Assembly: GCA_001586965.3 (NCBI GenBank)
Contig: LUCW03000482.1
Coordinates: 1-64,000 of the forward strand
Length of the DNA: 64,000 nucleotides
Source: Sphaeroforma sirkka
Lineage: Eukaryota; Opisthokonta; Ichthyosporea; Ichthyophonida
Direction of reading: 5' to 3'
Both the position numbers and the translations under genes were made by a program. Below the pieces are notes generated by a model. It made no database searches. It was not told the origin of the DNA and saw only the letters and a list, made by a program, of their open reading frames with translations. Positions 25,501 to 37,086 of the stretch are shown here, in pieces; position 1 is the first letter of the stretch; the number at the start of each line of letters is the position of its first letter.

Positions 25501-28500
25501 CACGAAGCATTAGTCAGACGAGTACTACAAAGATTAAATGAACAGAACTTCAAAATTAATGAGAAGAAATGTCATTTTGCTATGAGTGAGATTCAACTCT
25601 TAGGGTATAGAATCTCAGGGGAAGGTATTACAATCGACCCCGTAAAGGTAGAACATCTCTTAGATTGGAGAACTCCAACAACCGGGAGAGATGTAAATAG
25701 CATGTGTGGATTCGTAAACTTCTTTTCAGATAGCGTTCCACACTTAGCAGATTACTTAAAACCTTTTGGACACTTAAGATGTCACAAAGGTAAGTTAGGG
25801 GAGCTATGGACTAAAGAGTGTGATGAGGCATTTAAGATCCTCAAGCACGCAGTACAACAAGCACCTGTGGTTCAAGGACCAGTTGATGGCGTGCCGTTTG
25901 AAATAGCAACGGACGCATCAGACCTAGCACTAGGAGGAGTATTGTATCAGGTTATAGATAATAAACCTAGATACATGCAATTCTTTAGCCGTGCTATGAA
26001 TGCATCACAGTTGAATTATCCAACTGTTAAACAAGAATTATTAGCTATAGTAACAGCTATGACACACTTTAGAGATTATCTCTATGGAACAGCATTTACG
26101 CTGATGTGTGATCAAAAGTCTCTTCAATACATGAAAGAGATGAAGCCGGACACTCAATTATTGAGCAGATGGCATGATACAATATCAAAATTTCACTTTG
26201 ATATAAAACATTTACCAGGCATACATAACCACTTACCGGATATGTTGTCCAGGTTTGTACCAGACTTTAATAAGTCAGTCCGCGAACTCTTAGCCACTGA
26301 TTGGAAATGTAATCTAAGATGGCTTGAGTTAGCACAAAAGACATTCGGCCCACATACTATAGATATTTTCGCCGCGCATCATAACGCGCAATTAAAAGAT
26401 TACAGGACGTTAAATCATCCTCTAGGAGATGCCTTTCAATTGGATCTCTCCAAACATAACGCGTGGGCTAATCCACCGTGGCAGTTAATTGCCCAATTAT
26501 TAAATTACGTTCAGATACATAAAGCTACCTTAACGTTGTGTTGTCCTCTACGGAAATTAGATCCGTGGCTCAATAAATTAAAAAGCATGATACAATGCGA
26601 GCTAATATATTTAGATAGGGAAGTAGATACCTTCCTCTATCAGGGTACCCGAGCAGTCCAAAGACGCCCTGGAGACATACTATAATATGTCGTATAGGTC
26701 CTATAGGTACAACCTCATGGACCCCCTCTGCGACCTTCCTAACAAGGTCAAAGAATCAGAGATTCCACTCTCTACCAAATTGAACGTTAATCAGTTCAAA
26801 GACAACACAACACGTGAAGTTTGTGCACAAGAAATACAATCTACTACTGACTACACTGTTAAGAAGTGTCAGTCTCTAGCTAGGACTTTATTTAATTACA
26901 TAAAGTTCAAGCCCGAAGTCTTTAAAACACTCTTTCTAAAGGGACTCATGAACGAGAACCCTGATTTACATGCACACATATTACGACTATTAAACAAGTC
27001 AAGTGTAGCATATGTATATGAACGCACTAAAGATGCGCATACAAAAGGAAGAGAAGAGTCTGTGAACACAACAGACGTAGAGAACACGCAAGTGGATTCT
27101 CAACACCCTACTTTTATAATGGACGAGCAGAATGATGATAACATTTTCTCTTGGCTGATGCAAAATCATAAGCTGAAGCACCAGAACGTAGTAGAAGCAC
27201 TTAAAGATGCTAAACGAAATGGGATAGCGCATCCCAAGTTGGTAACTTTAGTTGACAAAGTATATCAGTCATGCACAGACTGTGATCTCAATCAGATCAA
27301 GCGCTATGGGTTCGCACCGCTTAAGAGTGTGACCGAAGAGGGGTTTTTTTTAGGGCCATCATTGATCTGGTTGACCTGCCTACGTCCGAGCACTCAGGCG
27401 TACGTTACGTATGCCACTTCTTTGATGTGGCGTCACGGTTTAACTTACTTTACCCCCTTAAGGATAAAAGTACGCAGACTGTGGCAGAATTATGTTGCCA
27501 AGTCTTTGCTGACCACGGGTGGCCAGGTATTATGTGCTCTGATAACGGTAGCGAGTTCTGTGATGACATTATGGAATCATTAGTACTCGTATCAGGCATG
27601 TGCCATAGGAGAGGTGTGCCATATAAACCGCAAATGCAAGGCGTAAATGAAACACGCCATAGAAGACTTAAGTTCTTCTTACGCACTGCATTAACGGATG
27701 ATGCAGATGATTGGCCGTACCATCTTAAATGGGTACAAACACAAATGAACGAGTGTGCTGAGCCGGTTACAGGAACTACACCCGCTCACTATTTTCGTGG
27801 CAGATATAGTGAGTTACAAATACCCTATAACAAGGATGAACCTGATCGCCATGAGTTACCATGGTTAGAAAAGGTACAACGTATACATAACGTTATATAC
27901 CCTTGTTTGCGAGAAACACGCAATATAGCCTTATTAAAAAGGCAAAACAGATGGAACACTACCAAGAAGATAGCAGAGTATCAGGTTGGTGACAGAGTTA
28001 ACATCCGTCAACGCAACTCTGATGCTACTGTATTAACATCTAAATGGATAGGTCCATATATAATCTCAGTAGCAGACACTAAAAGCGGAACGTACGAGGT
28101 TAATAACCCCGATGGTTCTAGTGCGCTTAATATAGGCACAAGTCGTATTCCGACTGCTGAGATTATACTCGCAAGATGACATGACTCTAATGCCCCTCTT
28201 GATCGTTCTGAATTTAAGGACATAATATGGAGAACGGATACGGGAGGTTACACATACTATCGTACACGCTTTATAGACGGTACGATCGCTGAGTTAACTT
28301 CAGACGCTTTTGACAATCAAGACTATTTAAAAGCCTTTAATAGAAAATGGCGTAAACGCCTACATAAGTCACAAGCTGATAAAGACAGCATGTTCCCAAC
28401 ATCTGAAGGTACGGAAGTTAAAACTTACCCACCTACAGCATTTATCCCGAGCTTTACTGCTCATCCTTCATACGTCCCAAAGACACTGAAACGTAAGAAA

Positions 28501-28691
28501 CGTCCAGTCGACCACCACGGATCTACTGGACCTAAGCCCAAAACTCACAGGGTAACCGAGAACGCTTAACTTCTCCGCCTGAGAAACATTAACTATATGT
28601 TATGCTGCTTAATGTTTTCGACCCGTTTTTCCTTTCTCGCTTTGTAAATCCAAAATCAGCTTGATTGAGCAACTAGCCTCTCTTGGATTTC

Positions 28692-28805
28692 AAAGCTGGG
28701 TGGGGGCTGTGTAATAGCCGGGCCTCCACATTAAACTTATGTTAATAAACGTACTCTTAAGCAGTATGTAAATTATAAGCGTACTATTAAAAGCACGTGT
28801 ATTAA
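28692..28805 (+). repeat. Polypurine tract and clipped right LTR of element A
   Basis: The G-rich tract aaagctgggtgggggctg is followed by TGTAATAGCCGGGCC. After 96 bp the LTR is replaced by the family B LTR at 28806. Confidence 0.75.
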
Positions 28806-29401
28806 TGTAGAAATACGGCCTCCGGTCAGTCTAAAATATCAAGATCAATTGAGATAATACATTGGTTTTTATTTGTATTTTAAATAATTTAATACAAGCT
28901 CTTTTTCCAATATTTCCAAAGTGTTCTAAATTCACTTTGATGGCTCCAATAGCCTGAGTATTTTGTATGACTCATCTACTTGGACCTATTTGAGACATTA
29001 GTAGATGTAGGATATTATAAACTAAATTTTATAATCTCCGAACTACTACTTATAGATTTTTGTCCTCCCGCCAATCTCCAAAATCCAATAAGTCATTTTC
29101 TTTTTTATAACTTTTCTTCAGATGGAACTTTATTTATATCAGCTAATGTATTAACGTGACTTACGTTATTATGTCTATCTACAAATTAGGCATGTGGTCA
29201 TGAACACTTAGTACTTCTAGTGAAAATTATTCAATAAAGAACAGCTAGAGGTACGCCCTGTGTGATCGAGGATATTTAGGCTCTTAACAAGAGGCAGTCC
29301 CGATCATTCTTACACAAGCTACCACTGCTAAATCCTAACTGACTAAATTGTATTTTAGTTTAATATAGTTTGAAACCTAGTAATTTCCATCGAAGTTAAC
29401 A
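28806..29401 (+). repeat. LTR of family B, plus orientation
   Basis: 596 bp, TGTAGAAATACGGCC ... GAAGTTAACA. It is followed within 80 bp by the gag start MAKGTSKGKG. Confidence 0.85.
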
Positions 29402-29832
29402 TATTTTTCAGTTGTTTAGTAGTTACAGTAGTGTACTGCTTTTAGATTGCCTAACATTGATTTACTATCCAGCAAATACTATGGCTAAGGGTACATCTAA
29501 AGGCAAGGGAGCCGCTAGCTCTAAGCCTGCTAAGCCTACCGAGGTTCCTGAGGTCCCTGTGGAAACACCTAGCCTGTCTGGAGTTGAGCCTGCCGAGGAA
29601 ACTGTTGGGGAAGCCAATTCTGAGGTTGGTACAGAGGATAATTCTGAGGATGACTCGTCGGATCCTAAAGCCTTGGAAGAAGAGGTATCTACTACCGCTG
29701 AAAGGCTCGCCAGCATCCGTGTATCACCTAGGAGTGAAGCTCAGGACCCCAGCTTGCCCCCTGACCACGTGCCGTCAAATATTGGGGATAAACGTCGAAA
29801 GGCTGGAAAATTCGTGGATACAAATGTCGGTC

Positions 29833-30083
29833 GGTTTTAGGGTTTAAGTATGTTAAAGACGTTTGATCACAGGCGACAGTAAAGTAACTTCCATAAAGGT
29901 AGTCTTAAACCCTAAACCCTAAAACCGCTGGCATGACATTATTGCCAAGTTCGCTTTTATTATAACACACATACCAGGGATACATAACCATCTTCCTGAC
30001 ATGCTCTCTCGACTTGTGCCCTTAAGTATGTTAAAGACTTTTGATCACAGGCGACAGTAAAGTAACTTCCATAAAGGTAGTCT
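29833..30083. repeat. Rearrangement junction with TTTAGGG/CCCTAAA and a repeated 60-bp block
   Basis: A 60-bp block starting aagtatgttaaagac occurs at about 29845-29904 and 30024-30083. The first copy is bracketed by ttttagggttt on its left and aaaccctaaaccctaaa on its right. A short plus-strand RNase H piece of family B lies between the two blocks. Confidence 0.8.
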
Positions 30084-33021
30084 TCAAACTGTCTTAGCGC
30101 AGTAACTATAGCAAGGAGCTCTTGTTTAACGGTAGGGTAATTCCGTTGACTCTTATTATATCTCTTGCTAAAGAATTGTATGTAGCGCGGTTTACCATTT
30201 ATCGTTTGGTAAAGCACTCCACCTACCGCTCGATCTGAAGCGTCGGTTGCTACTTGGAATGGGACACCATCCACAGGGTACTGCATGATGGGTGCGTCCA
30301 TTACTTTACTTTTGACTAGTTTAAATGCATCATCACATTCTTTAGTCCAAAGCTTTCCCAAAGGTCCTTTGTGCAGCCGTAGGTGACTGAAAGGCTTTAA
30401 GTAATGAGAAAGATGCGGTACCGAATCCGAGAAGAAGTTAACAAACCCACACACAGAGTTCACATCTCTTCCAGTAATTGGTGTTGATAAATCCAACAGA
30501 AACTGTTTCTTGCCAGGATCAATTTCTACCCCTGCTGCAGATACTTTGTAGCCAAGTAAGTGTATAGTATCTTTAGCAAAAGAACACTTGTCTTCGTTAA
30601 TCTTAAGTTTAGCATGATTAAGTCGCTTTAAGACTTCTTTAACGAGTTTAGCATGTTCATGTGCTGTCTTTGTAAAGATAACTATATCATCTAAATAGAC
30701 TGATACGTTATACGACAGGTCCGCAAATAGTTCCATCATAACTTGTTGGAAGAAAGAAGGTAACATGTGTAAGCCTTCAGGTGCACCTTTAAACTGGTAC
30801 TTCTTACCTTGCCAAGTAAAGGAAAAGTATTTCCTATGAGGCTGATATATTTGTAGTTGATGGAATGCAGCTTTTAAGTCTATCTTGGAAAAGATAGTCG
30901 CACCCTCCATTTTGCGTAGTATCTCGCTTATCTTAGGTAAGGGAAAACTATGTTGCGGAATTAGTTTGTTGATTGGCGACAGGTCTAGTACTACTCTTTG
31001 TTTTACTAAACGTTCCATCAGATTTATATTGATCGACCGCTAAGAGAGCTAAGTTAACTGGGGTTGCATCATAATTGATTTCAATTAGACCCTGTTTTAA
31101 CCAATCTTCGATTTGGGTTTGGACAACGTCTTTGTGTCTCCAACTCACGTAGTTATGTGAAGGACACTTTAACTTAGAGAAGTCGACGTTTGTTAAGTCA
31201 AGTCTAACGTACCCATTAGAGAACTTAAAACATACACCAGTCAGTTATTGCAATCTTCCTGTTTTGTATAATTAAGTCCATAATTATATCGGTGAAGTGC
31301 GGAATCATATCCCTTTAACATATTATCATCTGACTGATCTTTATTCGGGTCTAGCCCATTAGGCAGACCAGTGAGTGTTATACCTAAACTGAGAAGATCA
31401 GTCATACCTATAATTAAATCGTATTTCTGAGACATGTCAGTAACGATTAGGTGAGTCTTCACTTCTCTTCTATCTGACAGCATTATGTGTGCATAGTCAA
31501 TGGCTTGTTCGCAAGTAGTAACTTTGCCATTTCCCAAGATTAAATCAGTTGTTTCGTTATGGACAGCCATATCTGTAGCGTAGGCTACTCGGCGTGAGAT
31601 AGCAGAGACTTCAGCCCCTGGATCAAACAGTGCCATAACTTTTTCTCCATTTACGAAAACTGTTTGAAAGATACGTTCATCTCCTTTGGTATAGATTTTA
31701 TTGAACATTTTCTCATAATCTTGCTCTAGTGCGCACATATGGTACTGTCAGTGCTTAACTTGGACGTCCGGTAATTCCTTGCAATCCTCTTTGTGCCAAC
31801 CGTTAGTACCCTTGCAAATAGCACACTCTTTCATATAGTGTACAAAATCTGGCTTGCCTGGTGCACACTTAACAGGGTCGTGTCTACCATTACACTTGCC
31901 ATTACTTTTTGTGAGGTTGTGACCACACTTCTTGCAAGGCGCTCTCACCTTCTTATCACCTTTCGGTTCGGTAGAAGTAGAGCCAGTACCCCCTCCAGTA
32001 GTAGTGCGAGGTTTCTTAGTACTACGCGCAGTATTAGTCTCTACTGCGTTTCGCTTAGTGGGCTGGGTGTAGCTCGTGGTACTAAGTACTCTAGTAGAGG
32101 AATTGGTATGCTTGTGTACTATAAATCACCATAGGCGATGATGTCATCATTGACTTTCTTAAAGAGGTTAGCTCTCAGAGTCTCCATCATCTGACAAATT
32201 AATAAATATTCGCCAGTATAGGTACGACCACCCATCCGAGTATTCATATGTGTCATATGAGCTAGAGCACCTCGAATAGTGGTATCGTTCGCAAAGAACT
32301 TGCGAGACTCTAGAAGTTCACGGTCACGTGCATCTTCAAAAAAGATGTTAAGTATATTATCACGCAACTGGTGCCAGGGTAGGGCTTTCCAGTTGGGCTC
32401 ATGGGCCTTCAAGATAGTTCGCCATTCACCTGGCTCACAGAAATGAATAAAGGCATTCATCATCTGCTTATCCTTAAGGCTGGCAGACTCCTTAAGTTGG
32501 TCGAAGGCCTTCAGTGTCTCCACTGTACTCTCATTAGTAGAGAAATCGACCTCAGCCTGCGCGTTACCTAGTTGCTTTATAAAGCTTGGTTCTAAGTGTT
32601 CACGAGGCTCATGCTCAGTGCTACGGGCTGCTAGTGCCAAGATGGTGTCTATTTCCTTTCTCTTGTTATCGATTAGATAGCGAATGTTATCCGCTTTCCT
32701 ATCGTCAAGGTCAGAGTCATTCAATAGCCGGTCCTCAAGGACTTGCATACCAGAGCGTAATAGCCTGAGACGAGTATGTCTGGTTCTCACTTCCTCATCC
32801 TCAGGATTAGAGCGGGAACTCTCTAACGAGGTACTGGTGTAGCGATTGCCAAAATCGTGATTACCAGGGTTAGTTGGCAAATGAGGGTCGATATTACGAG
32901 GATGGTAAGCCTCATCGAGTTCCATACGATCATATCCTCTGACAGGGTTAGGTTTGTCAAGAGGATGGTCAATGGTAGCATCAGAGCTATAGAGATTAAA
33001 TTTTGAAATATTTTTCTCTCT

Positions 33022-33098
33022 CGCCAGTGGTAACTGGCTTAGTGGTAAACATACTGGCTGGTAAACCAGTAGGTCTCGGGTTCGAAACTGGGCCCGAA
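33022..33098 (+). tRNA. tRNA-like sequence, probable pseudogene
   Basis: On the + strand, ggcttagtggtaaac resembles an A box/D arm, ctggctggtaaaccag could form an anticodon arm (Thr-GGT-like), gggttcgaaact resembles a B box, and a T5 run follows. The anticodon loop would have eight bases and the acceptor stem is imperfect. It lies antisense within the family B gag-like region. Confidence 0.3.
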
Positions 33099-33835
33099 TT
33101 TTTCTTCTTCTTCGGTATAGGAAGAATATCAGCCAAGTGAGACACGATAGAGGGGTCCACAACTGCTGCTGCCGCTAGCTCCTTCAAGAGCGCTTCAGTG
33201 CGGTTCAATTGGCGTCGAGATTGAGAGGATCCAACCACTCGTTGTCGATTTATGGCGTCCTCAGCTTTGGCCCCAAGATTTGAGCTGAATGGAATGGCTT
33301 CTCCATCGATGGCGAAACCGAAATTTTCGGACAGGTCCAATACTTCCTTTTCACTCCGGATTTGTGCTGGAGTGTCCTTTAGATGTGGAGCTATAATGCC
33401 CCCCGACATTCGTATCCACGAATTTTCCAGCCTTTCGACGTTTATCCCCAATATTTGACGGCACGTGGTCAGGGGGGGCAAGCTGGGGTCCTGAGCTTCA
33501 CTCCTAGGTGATACACGGACGCTGGCGAGCCTTTCCGCGGTAGTAGATACCTCTTCTTCCAAGGCTTTAGGATCCGACGAGTCATCCTCACAATAATCCT
33601 CTGTACCAACCTCAGAATTTGCTTCCCCAACAGTATCCTCGGCAGGCTCAAATCCAGACAGGCTAGGTGTTTCCACAGGGATCTCAGGAACCTCGGCAGG
33701 CTTAGCAGGCTTAGAGATAGCGGCTCCCTTGCCTTTAGAAGTACCCTTGGCCATAGTATTTGCTGGATAGTAAATCGATGTCAGACAGTCTAGAAGCAGT
33801 ACACTACTGTAACTACTAAATAACTAAAAAAAATA

Positions 33836-34431
33836 TGTAAACTTCGATGGAAATTACTAGGTTTCAAACTATAATAAACTAAAATACAATTTAGTCAGAT
33901 AGGATTTAGCAGTGGTAGCTTGTGTAAGAATGATCGGGACTGCCTCTTGTTAAGAGCCTAAATGTCCTCGATCACACAGGGCGTACCTCTAGCTGTTCTT
34001 TATTGAATAATTTTCACTAGAAGTACTAAGTGTTCATGACCACATGCCTAATTTGTAGATAGACATAATAACGTAAGTCACGTTAATACATTAGCTGATA
34101 TAAATATAGTTCCATCTGAAGAAAAGTTATAAAAAAGAAAATGACTTATTGGATTTTGGAGATTGGCGGGAGGACCAAAATCTATAAGTAGTAGTCCGGA
34201 GATTATAAAATTTAGTTTATAATATCCTACATCTACTAATGTCTCAAATAGGTCCAAGTAGATGAGTCATACCAAATACTCAGGCTATTGGAGCCATCAA
34301 AGTGAATTTAGAACACTTTGGAAATATTGGAAAATGAGCTTGTACTAAATTATTTAAAATACAAATAAAAACCAATGTATTATCTCAATTGATCTTGATA
34401 TTTTAGACTGACCGGAGGCCGTACTTCTACA
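33836..34431 (-). repeat. LTR of family B, minus orientation
   Basis: 596 bp, nearly identical to the reverse complement of 28806-29401. Confidence 0.85.
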
Positions 34432-34773
34432 TTAGCTGATATAAATAAAGTTCCATCTGAAGAAAAGTTAAAAAAAAAAAAAAGACTTATTGGATTTTGG
34501 AGATTGGTGGGAGGACCAAAATCTATAAGTAGTAGTTCGGAGATTATAAAATTTAGTTTATAATATCCTACATCTACTAATGTCTCAAATAGGTCCAAGT
34601 AGATGAGTCATACCAAATACTCAGGCTATTGGAGCCATCAAAGTGAATTTAGAACACTTTGGAAATATTGGAAAAAGAGCTTGTACTAAATTATTTAAAA
34701 TACAAATAAAAAACCAATGTATTATCTCAATTGATCTTGATATTTTAGACTGACCGGAGGCCGTATTTCTACA
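34432..34773 (-). repeat. Partial second family B LTR
   Basis: A 342-bp 5' portion of the same LTR, in the same orientation as 33836-34431 and directly abutting it. It ends at the canonical LTR start (reads tttctaca on the + strand). Confidence 0.8.
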
Positions 34774-37086
34774 GCGACATCATCAGAGATAATACCAAAA
34801 GCTAAAGCATACATACACTGTCGAAATTGCTGAACTAGTGTTTTCTGTTTATTTATTGTGAAGGACAAAAATAATCCGTAACGCACCTTCCCTTTTCTAT
34901 CATTGTAGCTGAAATATAGTCTGAAAGCTTTCTCATCAACCTCGATACGACATCTCTGTTCCGAATCAATCGCGTTTTGTATAGTTGAGTCAATAGTACT
35001 TTGAAACGGTCCTTGTAATCTCGAAGTTCTGTCTGATGTTCGAGTGCTTCACAAGACAAGTGTCCGCCCATAGAAGCATATCGCTTCTTGCAATTCTTGG
35101 TTACGGTTGTACAGGTATGTATGGTTAATTATGTACATATTTAGATCGAGTTTAGTTGCGTTGTTATGTATTGATAATTGTGTGATCAGAAAATTTGCGC
35201 GAGTCAAAAGTAAAAATTTTCGCGCCAAAATTTGTCGACCAATGGGGGCTCGAAAGCACCTGGGTAAAAATGTAGCTTTTGCAGCACGAGGTGTACAGCC
35301 TAACCAACATAGCTACTGGTGTGTTTCCTTCGCGGGATGATCTTAGCTATATCGCATGTATCTTTCGGCCCTGGCTGGATGTCTTTAGGTGCAATAGCGC
35401 CCTCACCATAAAAATGGGTGGGGAGGCTCGTTACTACGGTTTTACCTAAATTCGGTGGAACAAAATTCTAAAACTAATTACATACATACTGCATTCGGTT
35501 TTGAATTTAGTCATCCCACTATTCTCCAAATCCAGTATTTATTGTCATTTATTATTGTTCATTTATGTATACCATTTCTAAAACGACCTCTACAATCTTT
35601 ATTCTTTAAAAAATTTGGAATATCAAAATTCACAAATCTGACATCACAATCAATATTTGCTTCACATACCATAGCCTTCTGAATTATACATACATACCTC
35701 TATTTATTTACCTATCTGCAATAAAAAACCGAAAGGTGTTTATGTAAATTTATGTTCCACACTTTCAGTATATTATTACATTACGCAGTCCTGCTCGACC
35801 TCAGTGTTCAGAGAGCAGAGAGTCGCTTTGTTCCGTCCGGGCGTCAGGTGGGGCAAAACTTTGAAGTTTGAAAGGCGAGTGAACGGCTGCATGACTGACG
35901 ACGCCTATTAAATAACGGTACAAATTTTGACTGTTTGACAGCACCAACGTGTTTTTTAAGAGCAAAGATACGAAATAGATTTAAAATAGAGGGCATACTG
36001 TAACTGAAGCAATAACATCAATTTTTATTCGAGTTTAAAAAAAAAAAAACATACAAACGTGATCACTATTTGAGTTTTAGACCTGTTTGTTAAAAAATTG
36101 AAATTTAATTTAATTTAAAAAAAGGTTAAAATTGTGATATTTGATGGACAAAAAGCTAGAGAGAGAGACTCAGAGAGTGGCTCTATAAATATAAAGTGTG
36201 TATAAAGTGTGTAGTTGCACAAGTATACACTAGATACTGTATAGCAGGCCTTATTTGACTCGAAGAGGCTTTTGTTGTGTATGCGAGTAGGCTGCAGACT
36301 AGAGTGGTCGAAGTCAGAGACTGAATTCTGAGGAAATCAGTTTATATCTACCAAATATGGAATGAATATGGCCATGGCGAATTGGCGCCACAATCCAGGC
36401 CATAAATGGCCACATGCATAAAAAGCCATAAATATTGTGTAAAAGACTGGTAAACCCGTATGTTTTGCCTGTATCTATTTATCAATATCACGTGATATTT
36501 TATTCCGCCTTGTTGAGTTGTTGTTGACATTCTTTTGATTGTTTTGCTATGTTTTCGTTTTTTTTTTTTTGGGGAGATAAAAACAATTGGAGTACAATTT
36601 GAATACTTTAGAATATTTTATGTAAAAATTGAATACATATCGGAGCATGGACAATTTGACAGACGGACACGGCTCTTTTGTTTGTAAATATTTTTTATTA
36701 TTAGCTCCGAAGAGGAAGAGCTCTGCAGGCTCTGCAGGCAGTGGTTCACCGCAGGCAGTGGTGCGCCTGGTGGCCCACCGCTCGGGCCTCGGGGCCTCTC
36801 TCTTCTCTCTCTAGTAGTAGCTCTAGTAGGCTCTGGGGCTTTCCGCGCGGCCCTGCCCTTTCTCATTTCTGGACTGCTGGTTCTGGACCCCTGGGACTGA
36901 GGTCGATGGCGAAAAGATGTCACAACAAAAACCTGACACGATTCGGATTTCAATTTTCAGCATAGCAGCCACCAACAGTCTTTCAGCTCTTTATTTATTT
37001 AAGAATATTTACACGATATAAACAGTAAAACCACGCACGGAAGTACTGTATCGTTGTACTGTTCACACTGATTCTACAAGTCAACC
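34774..37086. other. AT-rich stretch between transposons and acyl-CoA synthetase gene
   Basis: No gene identified. A minus-strand stretch at about 34.8-35.1 kb is open in more than one frame and mildly protein-like (for example RIEVDEKAFRLYFSYN), possibly an old transposon remnant. Poly(A)/poly(T) runs occur near 36035 and 36555, and a GC-rich low-complexity patch at 36715-36900. The promoter and 5' UTR of the downstream gene must lie at the right end, but I see no firm core element. Confidence 0.45.

Larger units (their letters stand above)
21150..28805 (+). mobile_element. Ty3/gypsy-like LTR retroelement A (broken)
   Basis: Parts in order: left LTR from 21150 (its 3' end not resolved); gag-like region about 22.1-24.4 kb with a 57-bp repeat and a C-terminal Cys/His zinc-binding region; aspartic-protease-like region about 24.4-24.75 kb; reverse transcriptase with YIDDIVIFSK at about 25.45 kb; RNase H; an extra NPPW-bearing domain at 26.3-26.7 kb; integrase with a Cys/His zinc region and a DDE-like core at about 26.9-28.0 kb; a basic tail to about 28.57 kb; polypurine tract 28692-28709; right LTR start at 28710. 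Protein order protease-RT-RH-integrase indicates Ty3/gypsy-like. The element is broken, with about five breaks in coding plus loss of most of the right LTR. The visible LTR starts differ at only a few of 96 positions, so insertion was fairly recent. Confidence 0.85.
28806..34431. mobile_element. Head-to-head composite of LTR family B (broken)
   Basis: Left arm (+): LTR 28806-29401, then a short gag start from 29481. Right arm (-): LTR 33836-34431, gag-like region about 33.75-32.1 kb, zinc-binding region about 31.9 kb, protease-like region about 31.7-31.2 kb, and reverse transcriptase/RNase H about 31.1-30.0 kb. No integrase is present. The arms face each other across a scrambled junction (29840-30083) with telomere-like repeats. 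Gag, protease and RT resemble element A, so A and B are related Ty3/gypsy-like families. It is broken, with several breaks. Both LTRs are 596 bp and differ at only a handful of sites by eye, so the copies are young. Confidence 0.8.

Noticed and set aside
36629-36965. Small GC-rich frames near the acyl-CoA synthetase promoter
   Set aside because: Gly/Ser/Arg low-complexity on both strands, with no domain and no phase link to the gene.
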